This document shows, piece by piece, positions 1 through 7,442 of a DNA stretch of 16,287 nt. A program made the position numbers and the translations under genes. The DNA comes from Acidobacteriota bacterium. GTDB lineage: Bacteria; Acidobacteriota; Vicinamibacteria; Vicinamibacterales; UBA823. The notes below the pieces were generated by a model. The model did not search any database. It was not told the DNA's origin and saw nothing but the letters and a program-made list of their open reading frames with translations. Each line of letters starts with the position of its first letter. Within the stretch, counting starts at the first letter, position 1. Where the stretch lies: assembly GCA_003509065.1 (NCBI GenBank), contig DODG01000010.1, positions 1 through 16,287 on the forward strand, written 5' to 3'.

Positions 1-167
1 CCTTAGCAAAAAACGTGGCTGACACCATTCCGAATGCCGAATTGGTTCTTATCGACAACGTTGGGCACATTCCACATCTAGAAGCTCCAGATCAGTTCCA
101 TGCAGAGTTAATTCGTTTCTTGAAATCTGACCCAGTTCCAGAGACAAATGACACGGGCCGCCATTAG
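1..167 (+). CDS. alpha/beta hydrolase, C-terminal fragment
   Basis: The reading frame is open from base 3 to a TAG at 165-167 and gives the last 54 residues of a protein whose start lies outside the window. It contains IPNAELVLIDNVGHIPHLEAP, a pattern typical of the C-terminal end of the alpha/beta hydrolase fold. The His of the NVGHIPHLE segment (residue 22 of the fragment) would be the catalytic histidine of the Ser-Asp-His triad. This is followed by the usual final helix (FHAELIRFL) and a short polar tail. Substrate cannot be inferred from this piece; members include esterases, C-C hydrolases and haloperoxidase-like enzymes. The gene converges on the ABC operon, whose stop is at 200-202, leaving 32 bases in which I see no clear terminator hairpin. 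Confidence 0.8.
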   Translation, partial: LAKNVADTIPNAELVLIDNVGHIPHLEAPDQFHAELIRFLKSDPVPETNDTGRH

Positions 168-199
168 GCATGTGCTGCGTGGCTTATTCCGAAGCGTGT

Positions 200-880
200 C
201 TACAATTTCTCGATTGATTCGATTTGACCATCTCGTAGATGGACAATTGATTGCGCATGCATTGCAACGTCGCGCTCGTGGGTAACCACGAAGAGGGTGT
301 GTCCTGTCTTATGCAAGCTGTCCAGCAGGTCGAGTAGCTCCCCCCCGGCGACCGAATCGAGATTCCCGGTGGGTTCGTCGGCAAGTAGAATGGATGGATC
401 GTTCACCAGCGCACGCGCGATAGCTACTCGCTGCCGCTGGCCTCCAGAAAGCTCATTTGGACGATGCGTAATCCGATCCAAAAGATCGACTTTTTCGAGA
501 GCTTGCCGTGCACGAACGCGGCGTTCATCCGCGCCTACACCCGCATAGACCAGTGGCAACTCAACGTTCTGGAGTGCTGTAGCTCTCGCCAAAAGATTGA
601 ACGTTTGGAAAACAAAGCCAATTTCCTCGTTGCGTACTTGTGCGAGATCGTCTTCCGCCATCGAACTGACGTCTCGACTGTTCAAGACATACCGACCACT
701 GGTCGGAGTGTCTAGACACCCTAGGAGATTGAGTAATGTCGACTTGCCAGATCCTGAAGGCCCCATAATGGCAATATAGTCACCTTTTTCAACGGTCAGA
801 TCGACGCCCCGCAAGGCATGTACCTCTTCAACGCCCATCTGATAACTCTTCGAGAGCGCCTCAACTTCAATCAGACTCAT
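200..880 (-). CDS. ABC transporter ATP-binding protein (LolD/MacB-type)
   Basis: Cytoplasmic ATPase that would power the two FtsX-like permeases encoded just upstream. With the start used here (226 residues) the motifs are: Walker [10 protein letters not shown] at 40-48, Q-loop Gln at about 92, signature [15 protein letters not shown] from 144, Walker [13 protein letters not shown] from 164 with catalytic Glu at about 169, and H-loop His at about 201. The [10 protein letters not shown] form and short length are typical of the LolD/MacB/YknY group rather than of nutrient importers. I chose the ATG at 880 because GAGG lies 9 bases upstream. A GTG at 895 is also in frame and overlaps the TGA stop of the preceding permease (GTGA), adding five residues. 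Either way the gene looks translationally coupled to the permease. Last gene of the operon. Confidence 0.95.
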   Translation of the reverse strand: MSLIEVEALSKSYQMGVEEVHALRGVDLTVEKGDYIAIMGPSGSGKSTLLNLLGCLDTPTSGRYVLNSRDVSSMAEDDLAQVRNEEIGFVFQTFNLLARATALQNVELPLVYAGVGADERRVRARQALEKVDLLDRITHRPNELSGGQRQRVAIARALVNDPSILLADEPTGNLDSVAGGELLDLLDSLHKTGHTLFVVTHERDVAMHAQSIVHLRDGQIESIEKL

Positions 881-891
881 GTCATCTTGCC

Positions 892-2172
892 TCACTCATG
901 ACGCAGTGCCTCAATTGGATCGAGACGCGACGCGCGGATAGCCGGCGCCATCCCAAAGACGAGCCCAACACTCGCAGAAAATCCTAGGCCCAGGGCAAAC
1001 GACCACCAAGGTAACGAGATGGGAAAACCAGAAACGAAATGTACGAGGAGTCCAGTTCCACTGCCCAAGAGCACGCCTAGAATGCCACCGACTAACGTCA
1101 AGACCCCCGCCTCGACGAGAAATTGCCATAAAATTTCCTGCCGTTTCGCCCCTAAAGCTTTCCGTAAACCAATTTCGTTTGTTCGCTCCGTCACCGACAT
1201 CGTCATAATTGCCATCACGCCGATTCCACCGACGAGTAGCGCGATAGAGGAAATGACGACAAGAGCTAAAAACACCGCCTGCGTGGTCCGCTCCCACACC
1301 CGCAACATCGCATCCTGGGTGACAAGATCGAAATCGTTCGGCTCATCAAGTCTAAGGCCGTGACGGATTCGCATGACTTCTTCAATTTCTCGCAATGCCG
1401 CCTCACGTTGTCCATCTCGTGGCATCACCGTAAGCGTGACGTCACGATGCGCTCCTCCAGCCATTCTAAATCCTGGCACTCCAAACTGACTTTCATAGCG
1501 AGTGTACGGAATGACCGCAATATCATCCTGTCCTAAATTAAAACCTCCAGGACTCTGACGTGGTCCCATTACACCGATAACGGTATATGGCTGTCCGGCA
1601 ACCCGAACTTTCTTGCCGATCGGATCAGTGAACGGAAAAAGTGACTGAAATGGTCCTTGTCCCAACACGACTACGGCGCGGCGGTGTTGCAATTCACTCG
1701 CCGTAAAAAACCGTCCGGCTTCGAGCGAAAGAAAACCAACTTCGGCGAACAATTCCGACGTACCTAAAATCTGTAATCGCTTCGTTTCTTCTCCACGATA
1801 TGACAGCCGGCGACGACTATCACCAATACCGCTGCCCAGCATGGTATCGGTAAAGCGCACCGAATCGAGTGCTTCCAGGGCTCGGGCATCATTAGGAGTC
1901 AGATTGGGACGACGGATCAAATCAATGAAATCTTGGCCAGACATAAAGCTGAGTCCACTGAACTTTGCTACGTAAATAGTATTTGGACCCGTTTCTTCCA
2001 CAACCGCTTTAAACGAGCTGTCGAAACCACGGACCAGTGAGGTCATGCCAACGATTGCCGTAATTCCGATCACGACACCGACGATCGTTAAGGCTGAGCG
2101 CATTTTGTTCGCGCGCAGCGTCTGAAACGCCATGAATCCAATCTCGTTAAACAGCGCAATCCGAAGTTTCAA
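892..2172 (-). CDS. ABC transporter permease, MacB/FtsX family (second permease)
   Basis: Inner-membrane permease of 426 residues with the MacB layout but no fused ATPase. Visible parts are a first membrane segment at about 27-48 preceded by [11 protein letters not shown], a long periplasmic MacB-type domain (about 50-295), and three C-terminal membrane segments at about 298-323, 351-380 and 390-412. The loop [15 protein letters not shown] after the second segment is the cytoplasmic coupling region characteristic of this family. The ending [11 protein letters not shown] is also typical. The start is TTG at 2172, with AAGGA five bases upstream and only one base after the stop of the preceding permease, so the two are tightly coupled. 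An internal ATG at 2133 would remove 13 residues but leaves little sequence before the LRANK element. Substrate unknown; macrolides, peptides, lipids and lipoproteins are all handled by relatives. Confidence 0.93.
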   Translation of the reverse strand: MKLRIALFNEIGFMAFQTLRANKMRSALTIVGVVIGITAIVGMTSLVRGFDSSFKAVVEETGPNTIYVAKFSGLSFMSGQDFIDLIRRPNLTPNDARALEALDSVRFTDTMLGSGIGDSRRRLSYRGEETKRLQILGTSELFAEVGFLSLEAGRFFTASELQHRRAVVVLGQGPFQSLFPFTDPIGKKVRVAGQPYTVIGVMGPRQSPGGFNLGQDDIAVIPYTRYESQFGVPGFRMAGGAHRDVTLTVMPRDGQREAALREIEEVMRIRHGLRLDEPNDFDLVTQDAMLRVWERTTQAVFLALVVISSIALLVGGIGVMAIMTMSVTERTNEIGLRKALGAKRQEILWQFLVEAGVLTLVGGILGVLLGSGTGLLVHFVSGFPISLPWWSFALGLGFSASVGLVFGMAPAIRASRLDPIEALRHE

Positions 2173-2173
2173 A

Positions 2174-3400
2174 TCATTCCTTTCCGAGCGCTTCGATCGG
2201 ACTCAGGCGGGCCGCACGTAGTGCTGGATACAGGCCGAAAATCAGACCAACGATACCCGTCATACCTACGCCAAGAACGGCTGACCATCCTTCCACAGCG
2301 GCAGGCACTGGAGTGGTCTGTTCAATCACGAGCGCCACGCCGAATCCGAGCACAATACCCACGACACCGCCAATAAAGGAAAGCATGATCGACTCGGCTA
2401 AAATCTGCCACGTGATGTCCCGACGGCGAGCACCCAGTGCCTTCCGGAGACCAATTTCTCTCGTCCGCTCGGTGACAAGCATTAACATGATGTTCATTAT
2501 GACGATTCCACCCACGACCAACGACAGCGCTACCACACCGATAAGAACAGCGAAGATCCCTTCTGTGGCTGTCTCCCACAATCCAAGAATCGTACCTGAC
2601 GTGAATAGACCGAAATTGTTGTCTTGCGTCGGCTTGAGTTGACGCTGAATCCGAAGCGCAACGACGGCATCCTCCATCGTCTTTTGCATCTGACTCGGGT
2701 CCTCTGGCTTCACCATAAGTGACAGGCTTCGACGAATCCCGAAAATCTTTTGATGAGCACCTAGCGGGACGATAACGAATTCGTCCTGCGACCGTCCGAA
2801 TATCGCCCCTTTCTTCGCACTCACCCCTATAACGCGAAAATGCTGATCCTCAACCCGAATCGTCTTGTCGAGTGGATCTACATCCTCAAACAATCTGTCG
2901 GCGACACCCCATCCCAACACCGCCACCGGGCGACGACGTCGAACCTCAGTGGGTGTGATGAGTCGTCCCCGCTCGACTCCATAATTTGAGAAACGGATAT
3001 GGTCCTCACTCACGCCCTCGATATTTGTTCGCTCAAGTTCGCGACCACGATAAGTGACGCGGCCACGCTGCTCAACTCTAGCCATGATGGCTTCAACTGC
3101 TGAAGAGTAATTGTCAATCGCCACGGCATCATCGAGCGTGATGCGTGGATTTAGTCGTCGGGCTCGCTCCGCCTCGTCCTCGTCAGTGATAAGGCCGACC
3201 CGTTCGACCATGAAGGCGTCCGCGCCAGCCTCCGAGGTGATCGCGTCGCTCACCGCTACATTCAAACCCTGGATCAGCGTGACCACTGCGATGATAGAGG
3301 TTACCGCAACAATATTTCCAAGAACGGTTAGGAGGGATCGCAATTTGTGCGACCAGATAGCGCCTAGGGCGAGCCGGATGGCTTCAAAGAAAGAGGACAT
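2174..3400 (-). CDS. ABC transporter permease, MacB/FtsX family (first permease)
   Basis: A 408-residue permease with the same architecture as its neighbour at 892-2172. It has a membrane segment at about 22-44 after SHKLRSLLT, a periplasmic domain of about 230 residues, and C-terminal membrane segments at about 281-308, 333-360 and 372-393. The coupling loop [19 protein letters not shown] and the end RLSPIEALGKE are family hallmarks. The two permeases are clearly related but divergent outside these motifs, so a heterodimeric transporter is the simplest reading (inference). The ATG at 3400 has no obvious Shine-Dalgarno sequence; the bases before it are pyrimidine-rich (TTTCCTCTC). It follows the fusion-protein stop by 17 bases. 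Confidence 0.93.
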   Translation of the reverse strand: MSSFFEAIRLALGAIWSHKLRSLLTVLGNIVAVTSIIAVVTLIQGLNVAVSDAITSEAGADAFMVERVGLITDEDEAERARRLNPRITLDDAVAIDNYSSAVEAIMARVEQRGRVTYRGRELERTNIEGVSEDHIRFSNYGVERGRLITPTEVRRRRPVAVLGWGVADRLFEDVDPLDKTIRVEDQHFRVIGVSAKKGAIFGRSQDEFVIVPLGAHQKIFGIRRSLSLMVKPEDPSQMQKTMEDAVVALRIQRQLKPTQDNNFGLFTSGTILGLWETATEGIFAVLIGVVALSLVVGGIVIMNIMLMLVTERTREIGLRKALGARRRDITWQILAESIMLSFIGGVVGIVLGFGVALVIEQTTPVPAAVEGWSAVLGVGMTGIVGLIFGLYPALRAARLSPIEALGKE

Positions 3401-3417
3401 GAGAGGAAACTGCCCAA

Positions 3418-4698
3418 CTACTCCGATACACTAAAACTAAAACTAAACCCTGAACCTTTATCGTTCTCAGCCTCTTCCAGGGTGACAGCGTCGCCGTCCA
3501 TGAGTTCACGGACCTCAGCATAGGGACCCGTCACGACTTCGTCTCCTTCCTGCAGACCGTCCAGCACTTCGAAATAACGCTCACCGGCGATACCAATCTC
3601 AACCGGCGTGAAAACGACGACGGCATCTCGGATAACAAATACACCTTCTCGCTCTTCCTCCTGGTCATCCTCGCGCACCGCCAAAGCCTGAATCGGTACT
3701 GCGACCGCGTCGCCTCGCGTGGCGGTCGTAATATCTGCCGAGCAAGAGAAATCTTGGCGCACGCCAGGAATCTCTTCTTGAATCGTCACCTCAACTTCAA
3801 AATTCGTACCGCGCTGATCTCCTGCAGCAGCTGCAGATCCAGAGGCTTGGATTGCGCTTGAGGCAATCTTTGTCACAAGTCCCTTGAAGGACGTGTCCGG
3901 CATGGCATCGATTACGACCGACGCTTCCTGACCGAGTTTTACGTCACGAATATCGACCTCATCCACTTCCAGAACCGCAAGGATCACCGACAAGTCTGCA
4001 ACTGTCATCAGAACAGTCCCCGCGTTGTTCATAGTTCCAATAACCACGGTCTCACCCTGCTCAATGTTAAGTCGCGTAATAACACCAGCCATCGGCGCAT
4101 CAATCGTGACCTTGCTCAACACATGACGAGCGCTCCGAAGATTGGCCGTCTCTTGCTGAAGTCGTTGCTCCTGCGCCCGCACCTCAGTTTCGCGAGCTTC
4201 CAGCTCGCTACGTCGAACCTTCACTTCACTTTCGACACGGTCGAGTTCTTCTTGAGAAACGATCGAGTCTTTACTCAACCCGACAGCGCGTTCCTCATTA
4301 CGAAGGGCCAAGTCGAGATTGGTTTGTGAGGTCTCGACGGCCACGCGTGCGGCGTTCAGTAACTCCTGTGCTGCACGAAGTCCTGCAGTGCCCATCTCGA
4401 CTGCGCTCTCAGCAGATTCAGGATCTATCAACATTAAGAACTGTCCTTCGTCCACCTGTTGTCCCTCTTCGACAACCAGATTGGTAACTCGGCCCATAGT
4501 ATCGGCACTGATATTCACCATCCGCTCAGGTTCAATCTTGCCTGAGGCGACAACAGTGGCGACGAGATTACGACGCTCAATCCTCTCAGCTTGTACTTCA
4601 GGAATCTTCGAACGTTCCCGATAGCGAGTCCAGCCGAAGGCAGCGGCTGCCAAGATGATGAGGGTGAGGATGATGCCAACTTTCGTTCGATTTTTCAT
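3418..4698 (-). CDS. efflux membrane fusion (periplasmic adaptor) protein, MacA/HlyD-like
   Basis: First gene of the export operon, 426 residues. It has an N-terminal membrane anchor at about 7-23. Next come a beta-barrel/lipoyl half (VVASGKIEPERMVNISADTM onward), a Glu/Arg-rich alpha-helical hairpin at about 95-195 (EELDRVESEVKVRRSELEAR and similar heptads), and the second lipoyl half (TIDAPMAGVITRLNIEQGE). The rest is a beta-barrel and membrane-proximal domain. The order is that of RND/MacA-type adaptors, which bridge an inner-membrane transporter and an outer-membrane TolC-like channel through the periplasm. The C-terminus is acidic and ends in an alternating SFSFSVSE strand. The start ATG at 4698 lacks a strong ribosome-binding site. 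No TolC homologue is present in the window, so the outer-membrane partner would be encoded elsewhere. Confidence 0.92.
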   Translation of the reverse strand: MKNRTKVGIILTLIILAAAAFGWTRYRERSKIPEVQAERIERRNLVATVVASGKIEPERMVNISADTMGRVTNLVVEEGQQVDEGQFLMLIDPESAESAVEMGTAGLRAAQELLNAARVAVETSQTNLDLALRNEERAVGLSKDSIVSQEELDRVESEVKVRRSELEARETEVRAQEQRLQQETANLRSARHVLSKVTIDAPMAGVITRLNIEQGETVVIGTMNNAGTVLMTVADLSVILAVLEVDEVDIRDVKLGQEASVVIDAMPDTSFKGLVTKIASSAIQASGSAAAAGDQRGTNFEVEVTIQEEIPGVRQDFSCSADITTATRGDAVAVPIQALAVREDDQEEEREGVFVIRDAVVVFTPVEIGIAGERYFEVLDGLQEGDEVVTGPYAEVRELMDGDAVTLEEAENDKGSGFSFSFSVSE

Positions 4699-4784
4699 AG
4701 GGTTACAGAGATTGCACCTGTCTTATTGAAACCGTGTATGCGGAAGGTCTCTTTCTATACAACTCACAAAACCGTAATACTGTT

Positions 4785-4800
4785 TACCATTTGTACCATT
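4785..4800. repeat. short direct repeat TACCATT upstream of the export operon
   Basis: TACCATT occurs at 4785-4791 and again at 4794-4800, a 9-bp period, in the 137-base spacer upstream of the fusion-protein gene. The spacing is close to one helical turn, which would fit a regulator binding side by side. It is short and AT-rich enough to arise by chance. The rest of the spacer (4699-4835) shows no terminator and no convincing sigma-70 promoter. Confidence 0.2.
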
Positions 4801-4835
4801 AAATGAAATATCCTGCTCTCAAAACCACACTTCCC

Positions 4836-5477
4836 TCAAGTAATTGGCGCTCGACAATCGACCACCCTGTCCACTTCTAATGGCCACCACGCCGCGAAAT
4901 CCGCATCTGACGAGGCAACTGGTAACACAAGTTCAAGGGCAGCGGGATCGAATGGTAGAACCCCTCCACGCTCCTTGTATAGCTTTGCCAACTCCTGCCG
5001 AAATTCGTTAAAAGCCGGCGTCTCAAACACGACGAAAAACAATTGCCGCGTACGTCCGCCAGACGGCTCCCGCTTGACCGCCATACAAACTGGGTTAAAT
5101 TGCGCTTGCTCAAGTCCGACCGTGCGTGCAATCGCAAGAATCTCATTAGGCAGAAACACATCTTGTAAGCCCGCTAGAAATTCTCCCTGTAACACAACCG
5201 GCATACCAGGCTGTGACGGTGTCATTAACGATTGCATCGTCCGATGAAACACCTGTTGAAACAACTGCGGGACCAAAGAACTTGATGGCACAAGCGTAAT
5301 TAGTGCAGGGATCGGTTGACCCATCTCCTGAACGTGAAGCGTCCACTCCGTAACTGTAGCTGCACCAATAGAGTACGGTTCCGCAATGGTGTTCTGGATC
5401 GTTTTCAAAAACAACCAAGGCACTCCCACAAGGAGCAGCACCCCGACTCCCATCTTCAGCCAGAAGCTTCTTCGCAT
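4836..5477 (-). CDS. membrane-anchored protein of unknown function
   Basis: A 213-residue protein that I do not recognise. It starts MRRSFWLK and then has a hydrophobic segment at about 8-25 (MGVGVLLLVGVPWLFLKTI), which reads as a signal anchor with the rest outside the cytoplasm. The remainder is soluble and mixed alpha/beta, with no metal-binding or nucleotide-binding motif visible. There are two cysteines, one in NPVCMAVKR and one close to the C-terminus in VDCRAP, which could form a disulfide. The ATG at 5477 follows a purine stretch (GGGTAGGG) five bases upstream. It lies 44 bases downstream of the M48 peptidase gene on the same strand, so co-transcription and a link to envelope proteolysis are possible (inference). 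Coding quality is supported by the ribosome-binding site, plausible topology and ordinary codon use. Confidence 0.7.
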   Translation of the reverse strand: MRRSFWLKMGVGVLLLVGVPWLFLKTIQNTIAEPYSIGAATVTEWTLHVQEMGQPIPALITLVPSSSLVPQLFQQVFHRTMQSLMTPSQPGMPVVLQGEFLAGLQDVFLPNEILAIARTVGLEQAQFNPVCMAVKREPSGGRTRQLFFVVFETPAFNEFRQELAKLYKERGGVLPFDPAALELVLPVASSDADFAAWWPLEVDRVVDCRAPIT

Positions 5478-5521
5478 TACGACCCTACCCCTGTCTCAGC
5501 ATCGGAGAACACACCAGAACC

Positions 5522-6247
5522 TCAACCATGGTGACGCAGTCTCACGATGCGGTCTTCGATACTGGGATGCGTGGACAAATAGACCCCAAGCATGGACTGA
5601 TCGGACTCTCGGTTGAGGACTCCCAATCTGTTTAAGAGACGGGTCGAACCAGACGGATCGAACCCTGCTGCCTTCGTCATTAGTACACCTAGTGCGTCAG
5701 CTTCAAACTCATGTTTCCGTGAATACGCGCGTTCTAGACCTTGGAGCCCAGTTTTCTTAAGCCAAGGCACCAGCCACCCTCGCCCCGCTGTGGCGAGGGA
5801 GACCACAGAGAGCGCAGCCTGACTGAGTAAACGATTGATTGCATGGTGTCGAATGACATGCGCCATCTCGTGGGCTACTACAAAGGCAATCTCATCGCGG
5901 TCGTGATGACACAAGCTCACAAGAGACCGGTCCACGAAGATAAATCCACCGGGAAGCGCGAAAGCCGAGGGCTGTCCCTTCGCAAGGGTCGCCACCTCAA
6001 AACGATGCAATTTATTGCGTACTACGGACACCAAGCGATCGCTAATCCCGTCAAGAAACAGCTGGTCATTTCCATCCGTTCCGCCTGGCACTTCATGGCG
6101 AACAAGTTCTGCAAGATTTCGACCAACCGCGTACTCCGCCCGGATGGCCTCCTCCTCACTCCCGGCAGCCGATGCCCACACCCACTTGGCAGTTTTAAAT
6201 TTACTGCCAACCATTCGGCCGAATTTATAAAAGCCACTGTCTCTCAT
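5522..6247 (-). CDS. M48 family zinc metallopeptidase
   Basis: Zinc-dependent endopeptidase of 241 residues with this start. The active site is VVAHEMAHVIRHH: His126 and His130 bind zinc and Glu127 is the catalytic base. The third ligand lies in the HEFEADALG segment (Glu180, motif ExxxD), as in the M48 (HtpX/Oma1/BepA-like) family. The N-terminal part is GRMVGSKFKTAKWVWASAAGSEEEAIRAEYAVGR in character: basic, then acidic, with no signal peptide. A hydrophobic stretch at about 143-163 follows the active-site helix. I prefer the ATG at 6247 because a TACAAT box at 6268-6273 would start RNA about 14 bases upstream. A TTG at 6316 is in frame and would add 23 residues, but has no ribosome-binding site and almost abuts the tRNA gene. 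The likely role is protein quality control; the target is unknown. Confidence 0.9.
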   Translation of the reverse strand: MRDSGFYKFGRMVGSKFKTAKWVWASAAGSEEEAIRAEYAVGRNLAELVRHEVPGGTDGNDQLFLDGISDRLVSVVRNKLHRFEVATLAKGQPSAFALPGGFIFVDRSLVSLCHHDRDEIAFVVAHEMAHVIRHHAINRLLSQAALSVVSLATAGRGWLVPWLKKTGLQGLERAYSRKHEFEADALGVLMTKAAGFDPSGSTRLLNRLGVLNRESDQSMLGVYLSTHPSIEDRIVRLRHHG

Positions 6248-6267
6248 AGTCTGATTGCGCCATAACC

Positions 6268-6273
6268 ATTGTA
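6268..6273 (-). promoter_or_regulatory. candidate -10 box (TACAAT) for the M48 peptidase gene
   Basis: On the minus strand the sequence CAGTACAAT ends here, 20 bases before the ATG at 6247. The same nine bases occur before the tRNA-Leu gene. No good -35 hexamer lies at 16-18 bases, so this is only a candidate; read-through from the tRNA promoter could also express the gene. Confidence 0.25.
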
Positions 6274-6327
6274 CTGCCGTCTCTCTGTAGGATGGGCCGC
6301 CATAGGAAATGAACAACTAAGGAAGAG

Positions 6328-6412
6328 TGCCGAGGGCGGGAATTGAACCCGCACGACCCAAAGGGTCACAGGATTTTAAGTCCTGTGCGTCTGCCAGTTC
6401 CGCCACCCCGGC
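6328..6412 (-). tRNA. tRNA-Leu (anticodon UAA)
   Basis: An 85-nt class II tRNA on the minus strand. The acceptor stem pairs GCCGGGG with CCTCGGC, including one G-U pair, and the discriminator A73 is at 6328. The D arm contains TGGCGGAACTGGCAGACGC, typical of bacterial leucine tRNAs. The anticodon stem ACAGGA/TCCTGT encloses the loop CTTAAAA, whose anticodon TAA lies at 6376-6378. A long variable arm (GACCC TTT GGGTC) confirms class II. The T arm is GCGGG TTCAATT CCCGC. No CCA is encoded after A73, so it must be added by the tRNA nucleotidyltransferase. The gene decodes UUA and, by wobble, UUG. Confidence 0.97.
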
Positions 6413-6428
6413 ATCAAAATCAATCAAT

Positions 6429-6434
6429 ATTGTA
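6429..6434 (-). promoter_or_regulatory. candidate -10 box for tRNA-Leu
   Basis: TACAAT on the minus strand, 16 bases before the mature tRNA 5' end, preceded by CAG as in the M48 candidate. The hexamer at a 17-base spacing (TGAATG) is a poor -35 match. Position and sequence make it the best promoter candidate for the tRNA, but it rests on one box. Confidence 0.35.
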
Positions 6435-6583
6435 CTGTAACCCGTTCGGAACATTCACGTCGTTCGATTTGGCTGCCGAACTCCAGTATCAGGTTTAGTT
6501 TGTGGCACCCTTGTGGGAAGATGGCCACTGAAAACTTTTTGCCTCGTTCGAAACCGCCCTTCTCCCTCAAAAGGAGCCGCATT

Positions 6584-6982
6584 ATGGCAAGTACAGTCAT
6601 TGGGTCCGTTCTTGCGTTCCTCGTTACACTAAGTCCAACCGTAGCTGCGCCTCAATCCCTTCCTACAGCTGACGCCCTGATTGTTGAATGCGGGCAGGCC
6701 GTAACAGACATGGAGACCGGTGTTCAATTCAGCTCACGAGCGATCTATTGTCTTGGTCTTGTACGGGGAGTGCTAGAAACGGCATTTGAATGGTATCGAA
6801 ACGATGTCATGCAGGGTGTCTCTCCCTCACACTCCCCCATTTGCCAACCTGACGACAGCCTCACTGTGGGTCGAGCCATCCGATTTACACATCGATATCT
6901 CACCGAACATCCCGAGAGACTGCATGAACGAGACACAGTGCTTGTTATGGATGCCTTAAGAGAGGCCTTCGCCTGCCCATAA
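6584..6982 (+). CDS. secreted four-cysteine protein, Rap1a/Tai immunity-like
   Basis: A 132-residue exported protein. The start ATG at 6584 has AGGAG seven bases upstream; an in-frame ATG at 6500 would add 28 residues with no signal-peptide character and is unlikely. Residues 1-22 form a signal peptide ending TVAA. The mature part has four cysteines, at 36, 56, 87 and 131. Their surroundings (IYCLGLVRGVLET, PICQPDD, YLTEHPERLH, DALREAFACP) match my recollection of the Rap1a/Tai family, periplasmic proteins that neutralise type VI secretion amidase effectors in Serratia and relatives. The same fold is also found in many orphan proteins unrelated to immunity. No effector or secretion gene is nearby, so a direct immunity function is not shown. 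It is transcribed away from the tRNA and converges on the next gene. Confidence 0.8.
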   Translation: MASTVIGSVLAFLVTLSPTVAAPQSLPTADALIVECGQAVTDMETGVQFSSRAIYCLGLVRGVLETAFEWYRNDVMQGVSPSHSPICQPDDSLTVGRAIRFTHRYLTEHPERLHERDTVLVMDALREAFACP

Positions 6983-7026
6983 TCAGCCCCGCCGTCAAGG
7001 TAGACCGACCGTTTGCCACACCCTAC

Positions 7027-7296
7027 TTACCGTTCTCCTCGTGTCGACCCTAAAAATCGTCGACCTCGACCCTGCGCCCGCAGGGCACCTCCTGGCCCTT
7101 TCTCGGAACGCGAACCCGTCCGTGAGACCTCATCGAATACACTGACCTCTCCCGCCGCGATCATCTTTTTCACGGATTCACGTTCCGCATCAGGCGTGGC
7201 AATCTGCCCTTCTTTACGTGGACCTAGGCGAAGCACCCGTCCCTGGGACAGTGTGATTTTGAGCGGCCGGCCAGTCTTGTTAATGATCGTCTTCAT
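7027..7296 (-). CDS. small basic protein of unknown function with Arg/Gly-rich tail
   Basis: An 89-residue protein with this start. The first 57 residues (MKTIINKTGRPLKITLSQGR, then LRLGPRKEGQIATPDAE and VKKMIAAGEVSVFDE) look like a compact conserved beta-rich domain. I recall similar short proteins in diverse bacteria but know no function. The last 30 residues are rich in Gly, Arg and Ser and probably disordered; they could contact nucleic acid (inference). The frame is open upstream to TTG-like and ATG starts at 7416 and 7353. A strong promoter at 7375-7403 would start RNA near 7368, excluding 7416. I prefer the ATG at 7296 because the conserved-looking part begins there, with AGGGG about 11 bases upstream; 7353 remains possible and would add 19 residues. 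It converges on the Rap1a-like gene with 44 bases between stops and no clear terminator. Confidence 0.65.
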   Translation of the reverse strand: MKTIINKTGRPLKITLSQGRVLRLGPRKEGQIATPDAERESVKKMIAAGEVSVFDEVSRTGSRSEKGPGGALRAQGRGRRFLGSTRGER

Positions 7297-7374
7297 AAAG
7301 ATATCGACCCCTATCGGTATTGACCATTGGGATTCTGTGTCTCGACTTACCATTTTGGCACGTTCAGGAACGTC

Positions 7375-7403
7375 ATTAAAGCAACTAACAGCATCTATGT
7401 AAA
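7375..7403 (-). promoter_or_regulatory. sigma-70-type promoter reading leftward
   Basis: On the minus strand, TTTACA (7398-7403) and TTTAAT (7375-7380) are separated by exactly 17 bases, each matching the sigma-70 consensus at five of six positions. RNA would start near 7368 and enter the small gene at 7027-7296. The -35 box lies inside the left arm of the 28-bp inverted repeat, so a protein bound to the repeat should block polymerase. Confidence 0.55.
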
Positions 7404-7426
7404 AATTTGACGTCACAAATTTTTAC
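7399..7426. repeat. perfect 28-bp inverted repeat, candidate operator
   Basis: The arms GTAAAAATTTG (7399-7409) and CAAATTTTTAC (7416-7426) are perfect 11-bp reverse complements around the six bases ACGTCA. The element sits in the divergent spacer between the small leftward gene and the family 3 glycosidase gene. It overlaps the -35 box of the leftward promoter and lies 55 bases before the rightward start. The stem is AT-rich, with no following T-run outside the arms, so it does not look like a terminator. A dimeric repressor site controlling one or both genes is the likeliest reading. Confidence 0.6.
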
Positions 7427-7442
7427 CAGACTCACATCCTGT

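Noticed and set aside
3823..3842. Repeated CTGCAG/CAGCTG motifs.
   Set aside because: They lie in the adaptor coding region, encode an alanine run, and look like codon use rather than a functional repeat.
5843..6265. A 140-residue open frame on the plus strand.
   Set aside because: It is antisense to the M48 peptidase gene, whose HEMAH and ExxxD motifs show that the minus strand is coding.
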